The translations under genes were made by a program, and so were the position numbers. Source: Mixta intestinalis (GTDB taxonomy: Bacteria > Pseudomonadota > Gammaproteobacteria > Enterobacterales > Enterobacteriaceae). Taken from it: a DNA stretch of 64,000 nt. The notes below the pieces were generated by a model. It had not been told where the DNA came from. It worked only from the letters and a program-made list of their open reading frames with translations, and did no database searches. Positions 52,015 to 60,019 of the stretch are shown here, one piece after another. The stretch is from NCBI RefSeq assembly GCF_009914055.1, contig NZ_CP028271.1, positions 4,526,001 through 4,590,000 on the forward strand. The letters run 5' to 3'. How positions within the stretch are numbered: position 1 is the stretch's first letter; the number at the start of each line of letters is the position of its first letter.

Positions 52015-52155
52015 GCAACCGTGACGGGATGGCAAGTTAACGGGAGTGGATGCGGCTCGTTTACGGAGAAGCAGACAGGGCTGTCGTGCCGGAAGGCGCG
52101 AGATATAAACCTGAAGGGATAATAAAAAGAGAGAAAAACGAAGGGATGACAATAT

Positions 52156-52242
52156 TGGTGCGAAGAGAGGGACTTGAACCCTCACGTCCGTTAAGACACT
52201 AACACCTGAAGCTAGCGCGTCTACCAATTCCGCCACCTTCGC
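52156..52242 (-). tRNA. leuQ: tRNA-Leu(CAG), third of three
   Basis: An 87-base tRNA with encoded CCA end, long type II variable arm and anticodon CAG in the CTTCAGGTG loop. The sequence is identical to the two upstream copies and close to E. coli leuQPV. It is the promoter-distal copy on the minus strand. Confidence 0.97.
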
Positions 52243-52268
52243 ATAACATTGTCTTCATATCACCGCAT

Positions 52269-52355
52269 TGGTGCGAAGAGAGGGACTTGAACCCTCACGT
52301 CCGTTAAGACACTAACACCTGAAGCTAGCGCGTCTACCAATTCCGCCACCTTCGC
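52269..52355 (-). tRNA. leuP: tRNA-Leu(CAG), second of three
   Basis: An 87-base tRNA identical to its neighbours, with encoded CCA, anticodon CAG and long variable arm. It is separated by 26 and 34 bp from the adjacent copies, so the three are processed from one transcript. Confidence 0.97.
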
Positions 52356-52389
52356 GCAGATGCTGTGCGATATGAATTTTCGTGGTCTT

Positions 52390-52476
52390 TGGTGCGAAGA
52401 GAGGGACTTGAACCCTCACGTCCGTTAAGACACTAACACCTGAAGCTAGCGCGTCTACCAATTCCGCCACCTTCGC
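52390..52476 (-). tRNA. leuV: tRNA-Leu(CAG), first of three
   Basis: An 87-base tRNA identical to the other two, the promoter-proximal copy. Acceptor stem GCGAAGG, anticodon CAG and encoded CCA are all visible. It is preceded on the minus strand by a good sigma70 promoter. Confidence 0.97.
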
Positions 52477-52516
52477 GTTCCAACAATGCTTTGCAGCACT
52501 GTAACCACGGAGGCGG

Positions 52517-52545
52517 ATTTTGGAGATTTTTACCGGGGACGTCAA
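52517..52545 (-). promoter_or_regulatory. Sigma70 promoter of the tRNA-Leu operon
   Basis: Reading leftward: TTGACG (52545-52540), a 17-bp spacer and CAAAAT (52522-52517), followed by a GC-rich tract CCGCCTCCG. Such discriminators are typical of stringently controlled tRNA promoters. The first tRNA begins about 40 bp downstream. Confidence 0.75.
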
Positions 52546-52628
52546 CAGATATTTCTTCACTCTGTTGCGTTTGCTGTAAAAAACAGCATATCCCCCGGAA
52601 AATGACGTATTAATCGCCGCAGTCCGAC

Positions 52629-53660
52629 TTAGCGGGTGCGGGCTGCGCGTCCCCAGACGGCTCGGTAAACTTTAAAACGTCCGGTTTGCGCCAGCACTTC
52701 ATGCTGACCGAAGGTTTCATCCAGCGCCTGCGCGTAGGGCAGGAAGGCGTTTGCCACCAGCCGTAGCTCGCCGCCGTTGTTAAGGTGCTGGGCTGCGCCG
52801 CGAATCAGAGTGCGGGCCGCATCAAGGCTGGTCTGCATCCCTTCATGGAACGGCGGGTTGGAGATGATCATATCGTAGCGCCCGGTGACGTCTGAATAGA
52901 CGTTACTGGCGAACACCTCACCTTCCAGCTGGTTTGCGGCCAGCGTCGCCTGACTGGCGGCCAGCGCGGCGGCGTCCACATCGGCCAGCCACAGGCGAAC
53001 CTTTGGTGAATGGCGAGCCAGCAGCGTAGCCAGTACGCCTGCCCCACAGCCGATATCCAGCACTTTACCTTTGGTATGCGGCGTAAAGGTAGAAAGCAGC
53101 AGGGCGCTACCGGTATCAAGACCATCGCGGCTGAACACGCCCGGCAGCGTTTTGATGGTGCAGTCTTCGATGGTGTATTCGTCCCAGAAGGCGTCAGCAT
53201 CGAAAGCAGGCTGCTGTGTCAGTCGTCCATGATACAGACCGCAGCGGCGCGCGCTGTCAATTTTGTCCAGCCTGGCCCATTCCTCCAGCATTCCCTCAGC
53301 GCTGCGTACGCCGCTACGATTTTCGCCGATCACAAAAATATCGCTGCCGACCGGCAGCAGCGACAGCAGGTTTTGCAGCTGAAACTGTGCTTCCGGTTTA
53401 CTCTTCGGCCAGTAATAGATCAGGGTATCGCACTCTGCTACCGCTTCCGGCGTGGCGACCAGACCGAACTGCGCGCGATCGCCCATGCTGCGGCTTAATG
53501 ATTGCCAGTGATGATAATATTGTGTGTGAACGCGGCTCAGCCCGGTTTCCAGCTGGGCGGGCAGGTCATCCTGCAAATCACCGGCAAACAGCACACGGCG
53601 TGTTTGCCATTCATCACTGTGGCGCAGGATCACTTCACTCGCCGGGGTAAAAGCAGACAT
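52629..53660 (-). CDS. rsmC: 16S rRNA m2G1207 methyltransferase
   Basis: Methylates N2 of G1207 in 16S rRNA in the 30S subunit. At 343 residues it has the same length as E. coli RsmC and aligns along the whole chain. A degenerate N-terminal methyltransferase-like domain (to about 185) precedes the active C-terminal domain with SAM motif LDIGCGAGVLATLLARHSP and catalytic IISNPPFHEGMQTSL. The conserved NPPF is the guanine-N2 signature. GAGGAG precedes the start. It is divergent from holD, as in E. coli. Confidence 0.96.
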   Translation of the reverse strand: MSAFTPASEVILRHSDEWQTRRVLFAGDLQDDLPAQLETGLSRVHTQYYHHWQSLSRSMGDRAQFGLVATPEAVAECDTLIYYWPKSKPEAQFQLQNLLSLLPVGSDIFVIGENRSGVRSAEGMLEEWARLDKIDSARRCGLYHGRLTQQPAFDADAFWDEYTIEDCTIKTLPGVFSRDGLDTGSALLLSTFTPHTKGKVLDIGCGAGVLATLLARHSPKVRLWLADVDAAALAASQATLAANQLEGEVFASNVYSDVTGRYDMIISNPPFHEGMQTSLDAARTLIRGAAQHLNNGGELRLVANAFLPYAQALDETFGQHEVLAQTGRFKVYRAVWGRAARTR

Positions 53661-53876
53661 CAGATAGCTCCTCAGAAATCAGAGCGCAGAGTATAGTGGT
53701 TTGTTAGCGCTTGTTCGATGAGTTTGCTAGCATATGCGCGTCATCGTGTAGGTTGCAGAAATGTTAATGTTAAAGGTTCACTTCGGCTGCCCGCTTGGGT
53801 AAGCTGTTGCGGTGCCTTCTGCAACCGCAGTTATTTAGGTTACAGCGCGGCATAAAAGAGCGTAACGGGAATTTCT

Positions 53877-54299
53877 ATGTCATCCAGACGTGACTGGCTA
53901 CTACAGCAAATGGGCATTACGCAATATAAGCTGCGGCGTCCGCGCGCGTTAAAAGGGGAAATTGCCATCACGCTGCCGCCGGATACCCGTCTGCTTATCG
54001 TGGCGGATATTCCTCCTGGCACCGAGGACCCCCTGGTGAGCGATGTGCTGCGCGCGCTGGCGATTGCGCCGCAGCAAACGCTGAGCGTAACGCCGGAACA
54101 GTTGGCTATGCTGCCTGAAGATCGCGCCTGCGCCAGCTGGCGTCTGGGCACCGATGCGCCGGTAGCGCAGCAGGGTCCACACCTTTCCACGCCGCCGCTT
54201 GAGGCGCTCTATTTTGACGCCGGAGCGAAACGCGCGCTCTGGCAGCAAATTTGTGAATATGATGTCGATTTCTTTACTCACGCCGAACGATCTTCCTGA
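53877..54299 (+). CDS. holD: DNA polymerase III psi subunit
   Basis: A 140-residue clamp-loader accessory subunit that binds chi (HolC) and the tau/gamma complex. It matches E. coli HolD (137 residues): SRRDWLLQQMGITQYKLRRP at the start holds the clamp-loader-binding peptide, then RALKGEIAI, DPLVSDVLRALAIAPQQ, CASWRLGTDAP and ALWQQICEYDVDFF. The last 41 bp overlap the rimI start, as in E. coli. Confidence 0.94.
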   Translation: MSSRRDWLLQQMGITQYKLRRPRALKGEIAITLPPDTRLLIVADIPPGTEDPLVSDVLRALAIAPQQTLSVTPEQLAMLPEDRACASWRLGTDAPVAQQGPHLSTPPLEALYFDAGAKRALWQQICEYDVDFFTHAERSS

Positions 54300-54699
54300 A
54301 GCGCTCGCCATTGAACGGCGCAGCCACGCTTACCCGTGGACAGAGGCGACCTTCGCCAGCAACCAGGGCGAACGCTATCTTAATTACCGTCTGGATCTGG
54401 ATGGCCGCATGGCGGCATTTGCGATTACCCAGTGGGTACTGGATGAGGCGACGTTGTTTAATATTGCCGTCGATCCTGCCTGCCAGCGTCGTGGCCTGGG
54501 TAAAGCCCTGCTGAACCATTTGATTGAGCAGCTCCAGCAGCGCGATATTTTCACTCTGTGGCTGGAAGTTCGTGCTTCTAACCAGGCGGCAATCGCGCTC
54601 TATGAACAGACCGGCTTTAACGAAGTCTCGGTGCGCCGAAATTATTACCCGGCACCTCACGGCAGGGAAGATGCTCTGATTATGGCGCTCAGCCTGTAG
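54259..54699 (+). CDS. rimI: Ribosomal protein bS18 N-alanine acetyltransferase
   Basis: This GNAT acetyltransferase acetylates the N-terminal alanine of ribosomal protein S18. The 146-residue protein has the acetyl-CoA loop QRRGLGKALL, the FNIAVDP strand before it, LEVRASNQAAIALYEQTGF and RRNYYP, all matching E. coli RimI (148). The ATG at 54259, inside holD, aligns with the E. coli start; an in-frame GTG two codons earlier and further upstream codons are less likely. Translation is probably coupled to holD. Confidence 0.93.
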   Translation: MMSISLLTPNDLPEALAIERRSHAYPWTEATFASNQGERYLNYRLDLDGRMAAFAITQWVLDEATLFNIAVDPACQRRGLGKALLNHLIEQLQQRDIFTLWLEVRASNQAAIALYEQTGFNEVSVRRNYYPAPHGREDALIMALSL

Positions 54700-54744
54700 A
54701 GGCTGGCGCAGGAGCGCCCTGAAGTGCCGTAACAGGAGAGGGCT

Positions 54745-55425
54745 ATGCTACAAAACTGGGACTGGATCCTTTTTGACGCTGACGACACGCTGTTTCACTT
54801 CGATGCGTTTGCCGGGTTACAGCGGCTGTTTAAAGATTACGACGTTGAGTTTAGCAACGACGATTATGATGAGTATCAGGCGGTTAATAAGCCCTTGTGG
54901 GTGGATTATCAGAACGGTGCCATCACCGCTTTGCAGCTACAGCACCAGCGTTTTACCGGCTGGGCGGAAAAACTCAAGGTATCGCCCGATGAGCTGAACA
55001 GCGGTTTTCTTTCCGCAATGGGTGAGGTTTGTGTACCGCTGGAAGGCGCGGTAAATCTGATGAACGCGCTGAAAGGCAAGGTCAAGATGGGCATCATCAC
55101 TAACGGTTTTACGGCGTTACAGCAGGTACGTTTACAGCGCACCGGCTTTCGTGACTATTTCGATCTGCTGGTTATCTCGGAACAGGTGGGATACGCCAAG
55201 CCCCATCCGGCGATTTTTGACTATGCGTTGGAGAAGATGGGTAACCCGCCGCGTGAGCGTGTACTAATGGTGGGGGATAACCCCGATTCAGATATCCTCG
55301 GTGGCATCAATGCCGGACTGAAAACCTGCTGGCTTAACGCCGATGGGCGCGAGCGGCCTGCCGCTATCATACCTGACTGGCAGATCGGTTCACTGCACGA
55401 ACTACAATTGATTCTTGTTTCTTAA
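54745..55425 (+). CDS. yjjG: Pyrimidine 5'-nucleotidase YjjG
   Basis: A HAD-superfamily house-cleaning phosphatase active on dUMP and non-canonical nucleotides in E. coli. The 226-residue protein (E. coli 225) has motif I FDADDTLFHFD, motif II ITNGFTALQQVRL, the motif III lysine in GYAKPHPAIFDYAL and motif IV MVGDNPDSDILGG. Cap-region block NKPLWVDYQNGAITALQLQ is conserved. It lies 45 bp after rimI with a strong terminator after it. In E. coli prfC follows yjjG; here a long gap and a type VI cluster do. Confidence 0.95.
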   Translation: MLQNWDWILFDADDTLFHFDAFAGLQRLFKDYDVEFSNDDYDEYQAVNKPLWVDYQNGAITALQLQHQRFTGWAEKLKVSPDELNSGFLSAMGEVCVPLEGAVNLMNALKGKVKMGIITNGFTALQQVRLQRTGFRDYFDLLVISEQVGYAKPHPAIFDYALEKMGNPPRERVLMVGDNPDSDILGGINAGLKTCWLNADGRERPAAIIPDWQIGSLHELQLILVS

Positions 55426-55465
55426 GTTTTAGTGACAGCGTATTTCAGGGTTATTCACTAAACAG

Positions 55466-55487
55466 GCGGCTATATAGCCGCTTTTTT
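55466..55487 (+). terminator. Rho-independent terminator of yjjG
   Basis: The palindrome GCGGCTATATAGCCGC is followed directly by a run of six T, 40 bp after the stop. Confidence 0.92.
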
Positions 55488-56331
55488 ATTGTTCATTTCT
55501 TTTATCACAGCATCCAATGCTAAAAGTTATTTTTAGCGACGTTTTTTTTCCTCCATTCCGTTTTATTCCGATCCAATAATAAAAAAATTTTCCCTATAAA
55601 ATTGCGCTTGATTTAGCCATAAGTGAAAGCAATCGGTAAATAAGTAAAACTTTTCTGATGTTTTATAGGATTATTCCCTCTGAAAATTTTAAGATTATTC
55701 TCATTTTGTGACTTGTGTCTTAATAAAGAATTCCTAATGTAATTTACGCTAAACGCGCCCCGTTGAATTCTCGCAAAGACTATGTAAACTTGCGCGAAAC
55801 AGAGACGTCAATAGCTAAAAAGACGAAATACGAGATGCAAAGGTTAATCTCGTGCGGTAGCTATTGCTCTGATTGAATAATATTTAATGATTGAATTATA
55901 AGGAAATTTATTTATTTTGCTGCTAATTATATTTTGAGTGAAGGTATAACCTGTAACTGCTTGTTGCTAAAGTAATATTAACGATTTCCATCAGTGAATA
56001 TGGGGAATCTTGTCAAAGATCTCAATTAATCATTGAGAAATACTCATTATACATCAGGGCTGGTAAGACGAAATCGACGTTCTTGCTGGCGCTTCCTTAA
56101 AATATATTGAGCAAATTGCCCGTTTGCTAAGTTGTATATCCCTTCATATCGGACAGAAATACTTTTTAGTTCTGGTTTAGTCTTCGTGGCTAATTTGCTT
56201 TTTACTATTTTTTAAAATGGAACTGCTGGCATTGGCTGTTACTTTTTCAGCGTCGGTCAGCTTACGTCACACTCTCGTCCATTTTTATTCGTCCGTTCAG
56301 TTAGATTTTGTTAATTAATTGAGACAAGTTC
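55488..56331. other. Long AT-rich intergenic region before the type VI cluster
   Basis: These 844 bp contain no credible open frame in any frame and are markedly AT-rich. They must contain the promoter of the type VI secretion genes. Two inverted repeats stand out: a nested pair at 55809-55866, listed separately, and TCTCAAT-TAATC-ATTGAGA at 56020-56038. I could not find a sigma54 -24/-12 match. An unannotated small RNA is possible. Confidence 0.5.
55809..55866. other. Nested inverted repeat, possible structured RNA or operator
   Basis: Outer arms CAATAGCTA (55809-55817) and TAGCTATTG (55858-55866) are perfect complements. Inside them ACGAGAT (55830-55836) and ATCTCGT (55847-55853) form a second perfect hairpin with a 10-base loop. 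No T-run follows. The structure lies about 465 bp before the first type VI gene. Confidence 0.5.
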
Positions 56332-56847
56332 ATGAGGATCATGGTGAAAATACAAATAGCATTAACTCTGCTTTTGGTTCTTAGTATTACCGGTTGTAAA
56401 ACGACACCGCCCATCACTGATGACACCATCGTTACCAGCACCGTGGGTGACGTTAAGCTTACCCACCGTTACGCGGTTACTCCGCCAAAAACCTTTACGC
56501 CAATTAATGAAGAGTATCGTGCGCTGTATAACGCCTCGGTAATGAGCCGTCCTGACTTCGGCGGCAAGCTGGTGCGCTATCTGGAGAATGCTGAGCGTTA
56601 TAAGGTACTGGGCGCGGTAGAGAACAACTGGTTAGCCATTGCGGAACTGGATAAAGAGCAGCTGCTGGGTTATGTGCCGCTGCGCGCCGTGGTGAAAAGC
56701 GATCTGTATGAAAAAACGATTAAGGCGGATCAACGCCGCAGGCGCACGCGCAGCACCACGCCGGCTAAGAAAAAGAACTGCATTGCGGTTGATGGCACCA
56801 GCAGGGCGTGCCAGAACAGCAGCAGCGGCACCTGGATTATTGACTAA
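56332..56847 (+). CDS. Lipoprotein heading the type VI secretion cluster, SH3-like
   Basis: A 171-residue lipoprotein: hydrophobic signal and lipobox LSITGC, cysteine near residue 22. The middle (about 55-120) has the strand pattern of a small SH3-like domain (YRALYNASVMSRPDFGGKLVRYLENAERYKVLGAVENNWLAIAEL, LLGYVPLRAVV). The C-terminus is very basic (RRRRTRS), with a Cys pair near the end. Unlike tssJ it is not a core type VI component that I recognise. It lies 26 bp before tssJ and presumably shares its transcript; a role at the peptidoglycan or outer membrane is inferred. The ATG at 56341 is an alternative start. Confidence 0.7.
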   Translation: MRIMVKIQIALTLLLVLSITGCKTTPPITDDTIVTSTVGDVKLTHRYAVTPPKTFTPINEEYRALYNASVMSRPDFGGKLVRYLENAERYKVLGAVENNWLAIAELDKEQLLGYVPLRAVVKSDLYEKTIKADQRRRRTRSTTPAKKKNCIAVDGTSRACQNSSSGTWIID

Positions 56848-56873
56848 CCGCACGTTGATAACGGTAATCCATT

Positions 56874-57398
56874 ATGAAAATAACCTATTTTCCGCGTCTG
56901 GCTAAACAGATGTTTTGCCTTGTTGCGCTTACCCTGCTGGGCGGCTGTAGCTTTTTTTTTGGCAGCGAGCCCTCCCGTTACGCGCTGTTTGTGCAGGCGC
57001 TTCCACCGGTTAATGATTCTGCGCCGCTGAAGCTTAAGGTAATGGTACTGAAATCGGATGCTGACTTCATGTCAGCAGACTTCTATTCGCTGCAAAACAA
57101 CGCCGCTGCTGTGCTGGGCAGTAACCTGCTCAGTAACGAGCAATTCTTCTTTATGCCCGGCCAGCTGAAAAAAACGCTTAGTGGACAGCTTCTGCCAGAA
57201 GCGCGCTATATCGGTGTAATGGCTGAATATCAGTCGCTTAATGGTAAAAAGTGGCGTCTCTCTTTGGCGTTGCCGTCGCCGGGCGATACCTCTCCTGGCG
57301 AAGGCTGGCAGCAAAAATCAGATACCTTGCAGACCCGCATTGTCGCTGATCAACACGGCGTGCGCGTCGCAGGCAAGAAAGAATTACTGCCTGAATAA
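56874..57398 (+). CDS. tssJ: Type VI secretion outer-membrane lipoprotein TssJ
   Basis: A 174-residue lipoprotein with lipobox LLGGC near residue 25, which anchors the type VI membrane complex to the outer membrane by binding TssM. The transthyretin-like beta sandwich blocks are visible: PLKLKVMVLKSDADFMSADFYSL, LSNEQFFFMPGQLKK and EARYIGVMAEYQSLNGKKWR, the expected VasD/TssJ pattern. It is followed 12 bp later by tssK. Confidence 0.9.
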   Translation: MKITYFPRLAKQMFCLVALTLLGGCSFFFGSEPSRYALFVQALPPVNDSAPLKLKVMVLKSDADFMSADFYSLQNNAAAVLGSNLLSNEQFFFMPGQLKKTLSGQLLPEARYIGVMAEYQSLNGKKWRLSLALPSPGDTSPGEGWQQKSDTLQTRIVADQHGVRVAGKKELLPE

Positions 57399-57410
57399 CG
57401 GAAAGTCACT

Positions 57411-58754
57411 ATGAACAAAGCAGAAAAGGTGGTCTGGAGCGAAGGCATGTTCCTGCGCCCTCATCACTTTCAGCAGTCGGAAAGCTACCTGCAAAGCACG
57501 CTGCGCGACTGGGGTTTTGCCCAGCGAGCCTGGCTGTGGGGATTTATCGATCTGGAATTTGACGAGGCGATGCTGCGTCAGGGCAAAATTGCGCTCAACA
57601 GCGCCAGCGGCCTGCTGCCGGATGGCACCCACTTCTCCTTCCATGATTCGCGCCAGGCACCTGCGCCGCTGGAAATTGCCGATAACCAGACCAACGTAAA
57701 AGTTGTGCTGGCGCTACCAGCGCGGCGCGGCGGGCGTGAAGAGGTGATCTTTAGTGAGGCGGCGGATTCGCTGGCGCGCTATCTCAGCTTTGAGCAGGAA
57801 GTGGATGACTGTAATGCCGTTTCCATCGGCCCGGCGGTGGTGCAGTTTGGCAAAATGCGCCTGAAGCTGATGCTGGAGAGCGAATTGACCGCGGAATGGA
57901 CCGCCGTTGGCGTCGCTCGCGTGATAGAAAAACGTAGCGACAAACAGCTTCGGCTCGACAGCAATTACATTCCGCCGATGCTTAACGCCATCAATAACCC
58001 CCAGCTGCTTGACTACCTGAACGACATCCATGGGCTGCTGGCACAGCGCAGCCAGCAGATCGCCCAGCGTTTGCAGCAGCCGGGGCGCTTTAACACCGCC
58101 GAAATGGTTGATTTCATGCTGCTGGCGTTAATCAATCATCACCTCGGACTGGTTTCTCACCTGAAAAATACGCCACTGCTGCATCCCGAACGGTTGTTCA
58201 GCGACTGGCTGGCGTTTGCCACGGAGCTTTTCACCTGGACGCCGCAGCGTACGCCGGAGGCGGTACTGCCGCGCTATGACCATGACGATATAGCCCTTGG
58301 TTTCAGCAAGCTGATGCTGATGCTGCGCCAGGGACTGTCGCTGGTGATGGAAGAGAGCGCAATCCAGCTGCCGCTGACGGAACGCTCGCACGGTCTGAAT
58401 GTGGCTACCGTTCCTGAAGCATCAATGGTACGTGAGTTCGGCTTTGTGCTGGCGGTACGTGCCAACGTGCCGGGTGAAGCGCTGCAAACACACTTCCCGG
58501 CGCAGATGAAAGTCGCGCCAGTAACCAAAATCCGCGATCTGGTACAGCTACAGCTGCCGGGGATGGTGCTGCGCGCCATGCCTACCGCGCCGCCACAGAT
58601 CCCCTGGCACGCCGGCTACAACTATTTCGAGCTGGAGAAAGGCGGGGAGTTATGGAAAGAGATGGAAAGGTCAGGCGCGTTTGCGCTTCATCTGGCCGGT
58701 GAGTTCCCCGGCCTGGATATGGAATTCTGGGCTATTCGCAGCCAGTCCGTCTGA
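57411..58754 (+). CDS. tssK: Type VI secretion baseplate protein TssK
   Basis: Baseplate subunit that links the phage-like tail to the TssJLM membrane complex. The 447-residue protein has the usual length and the diagnostic start KVVWSEGMFLRPHHFQQSE, then YLNDIHGLLAQRSQQIAQRLQQP and the C-terminal LPGMVLRAMPTAPPQIPWHAGYNYFEL block. Cytoplasmic, without signal peptide. Genes tssJ-tssK-tssL-tssM follow in the standard order with short spacers. Confidence 0.95.
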   Translation: MNKAEKVVWSEGMFLRPHHFQQSESYLQSTLRDWGFAQRAWLWGFIDLEFDEAMLRQGKIALNSASGLLPDGTHFSFHDSRQAPAPLEIADNQTNVKVVLALPARRGGREEVIFSEAADSLARYLSFEQEVDDCNAVSIGPAVVQFGKMRLKLMLESELTAEWTAVGVARVIEKRSDKQLRLDSNYIPPMLNAINNPQLLDYLNDIHGLLAQRSQQIAQRLQQPGRFNTAEMVDFMLLALINHHLGLVSHLKNTPLLHPERLFSDWLAFATELFTWTPQRTPEAVLPRYDHDDIALGFSKLMLMLRQGLSLVMEESAIQLPLTERSHGLNVATVPEASMVREFGFVLAVRANVPGEALQTHFPAQMKVAPVTKIRDLVQLQLPGMVLRAMPTAPPQIPWHAGYNYFELEKGGELWKEMERSGAFALHLAGEFPGLDMEFWAIRSQSV

Positions 58755-58777
58755 AACGTTAGGAATGAGCGCTCACC

Positions 58778-60016
58778 ATGCAGGAACGACATGCTACCGG
58801 CAGCGATGCCGTCTTTTCCGGTGCCAGCAGTAATAACCCGCTGGTTGCCGCTGCTAACCCTTTGCTGAATGCGATACCGCAAATTCGCCACTCTGTATCG
58901 CATGACGATCCCGCCGCGCTGCGCCAGCGCCTGATCGATGAGGTGCGGCATTTTGAAAAAAACAGTCAGCGCGCTGGACTGGCGTATGAGGTGATTGTCG
59001 GCGCGCGCTACTGTCTCTGTACCGCGCTGGATGAAGCGGCAGCGCTGACGCCCTGGGGAAGTCGCGGCGTCTGGCCTGGTAATGGCCTGCTGGTGACCTT
59101 TCATAATGAAACCTGGGGCGGCGAAAAGTTTTTTCAGCTGCTGGCGAAGCTGTCACAAAACCCGCGTGAGCATATCTTTCTGCTGGAGCTGATCAATTAC
59201 TGCCTGCTGCTGGGGTTTGAAGGGCGCTACCGGGTCATGGACAACGGGCGCTCGCAGCTGGAAACCATCCGTCAGCGCCTGCTGCAAATGATTCGCGGCG
59301 TACGCGGCGACTATCCAGCGCCTCTGTCGCCTCATCCGGTCGATCAGCCGGTGATGCGCAAGATGTGGCGTCCGATGGTGCCGCTCTGGGCCTGCGCGGC
59401 GCTGGCCGGATTCCTCGCCTGCCTGCTTTATATCCTGCTCAACTGGCGGCTGGGCGATCATACCAGCCCGGTGCTGGCCTCGGTTTATCAAACGCCGCTG
59501 CCGGAAGTGAAAATTCGCAATCCGGCACCGCGTGCGCCAGCGGTGCTGAACCTGCGTGCCTTCCTGCAACCAGAAATTGATGAAGGGCTGGTGGCGGTGC
59601 GCGACGAGGCGGATCAAAGCGTGGTCACGCTGAAGGGAGACGGGCTGTTCGCCTCCGGTTCTACCTCCATCAGTGAGCCTTATGAGCCGGTGATCGATCG
59701 CATCGCGCAGGCGATGGATAACGTCAGCGGCAGAATTCTGGTGATCGGTTACAGCGATAATGTACCGATCCGCAGCGCCCGCTTTGCCTCTAACTATGAG
59801 TTGTCGCTGGCGCGCGCGCAGTCGGTGCGGCTAATGCTGCAAAAACATCTGTCGCAGCCGGGACGCGTCAAGGCGGAGGGGCGTGGCGAAACCAATCCGC
59901 TGGCACCTAACAATACGCCAGAGAACCGCGCCCGCAATCGTCGGGTGGAGATCACACTGTTAGTTTCGCCAGCGAATACGCGCGCGGAGCTAAATGGATT
60001 GCCGCAAGGGAACTGA
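58778..60016 (+). CDS. tssL: Type VI secretion inner-membrane protein TssL with OmpA-like domain
   Basis: A 412-residue protein. The N-terminal DotU/IcmH cytoplasmic domain (about 30-190) contains VIVGARYCLCTALDEAA, WGGEKFFQLL and ELINYCLLLGFEGRY. A single membrane helix (CAALAGFLACLLYILLNW) follows near 215. The C-terminal OmpA-like peptidoglycan-binding domain (about 280-400) has ILVIGYSDNVPIRSARFASNYELSLARAQ and NRARNRRVEI. This is the extended form of TssL that binds the cell wall directly, so a separate TagL is not needed. It starts 23 bp after tssK and ends 3 bp before tssM. Confidence 0.94.
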   Translation: MQERHATGSDAVFSGASSNNPLVAAANPLLNAIPQIRHSVSHDDPAALRQRLIDEVRHFEKNSQRAGLAYEVIVGARYCLCTALDEAAALTPWGSRGVWPGNGLLVTFHNETWGGEKFFQLLAKLSQNPREHIFLLELINYCLLLGFEGRYRVMDNGRSQLETIRQRLLQMIRGVRGDYPAPLSPHPVDQPVMRKMWRPMVPLWACAALAGFLACLLYILLNWRLGDHTSPVLASVYQTPLPEVKIRNPAPRAPAVLNLRAFLQPEIDEGLVAVRDEADQSVVTLKGDGLFASGSTSISEPYEPVIDRIAQAMDNVSGRILVIGYSDNVPIRSARFASNYELSLARAQSVRLMLQKHLSQPGRVKAEGRGETNPLAPNNTPENRARNRRVEITLLVSPANTRAELNGLPQGN

Positions 60017-60019
60017 CCG

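Noticed and set aside
51901..52560. Leftward frames reading through the tRNA-Leu genes (LVDALASGVSVLT-like peptides)
   Set aside because: These are translations of tRNA genes, a well-known false coding call.
55488..56331. Prophage or integron attachment region beside yjjG
   Set aside because: No integrase, transposase or direct repeats flanking the gap could be found; the AT-rich DNA alone is not enough.
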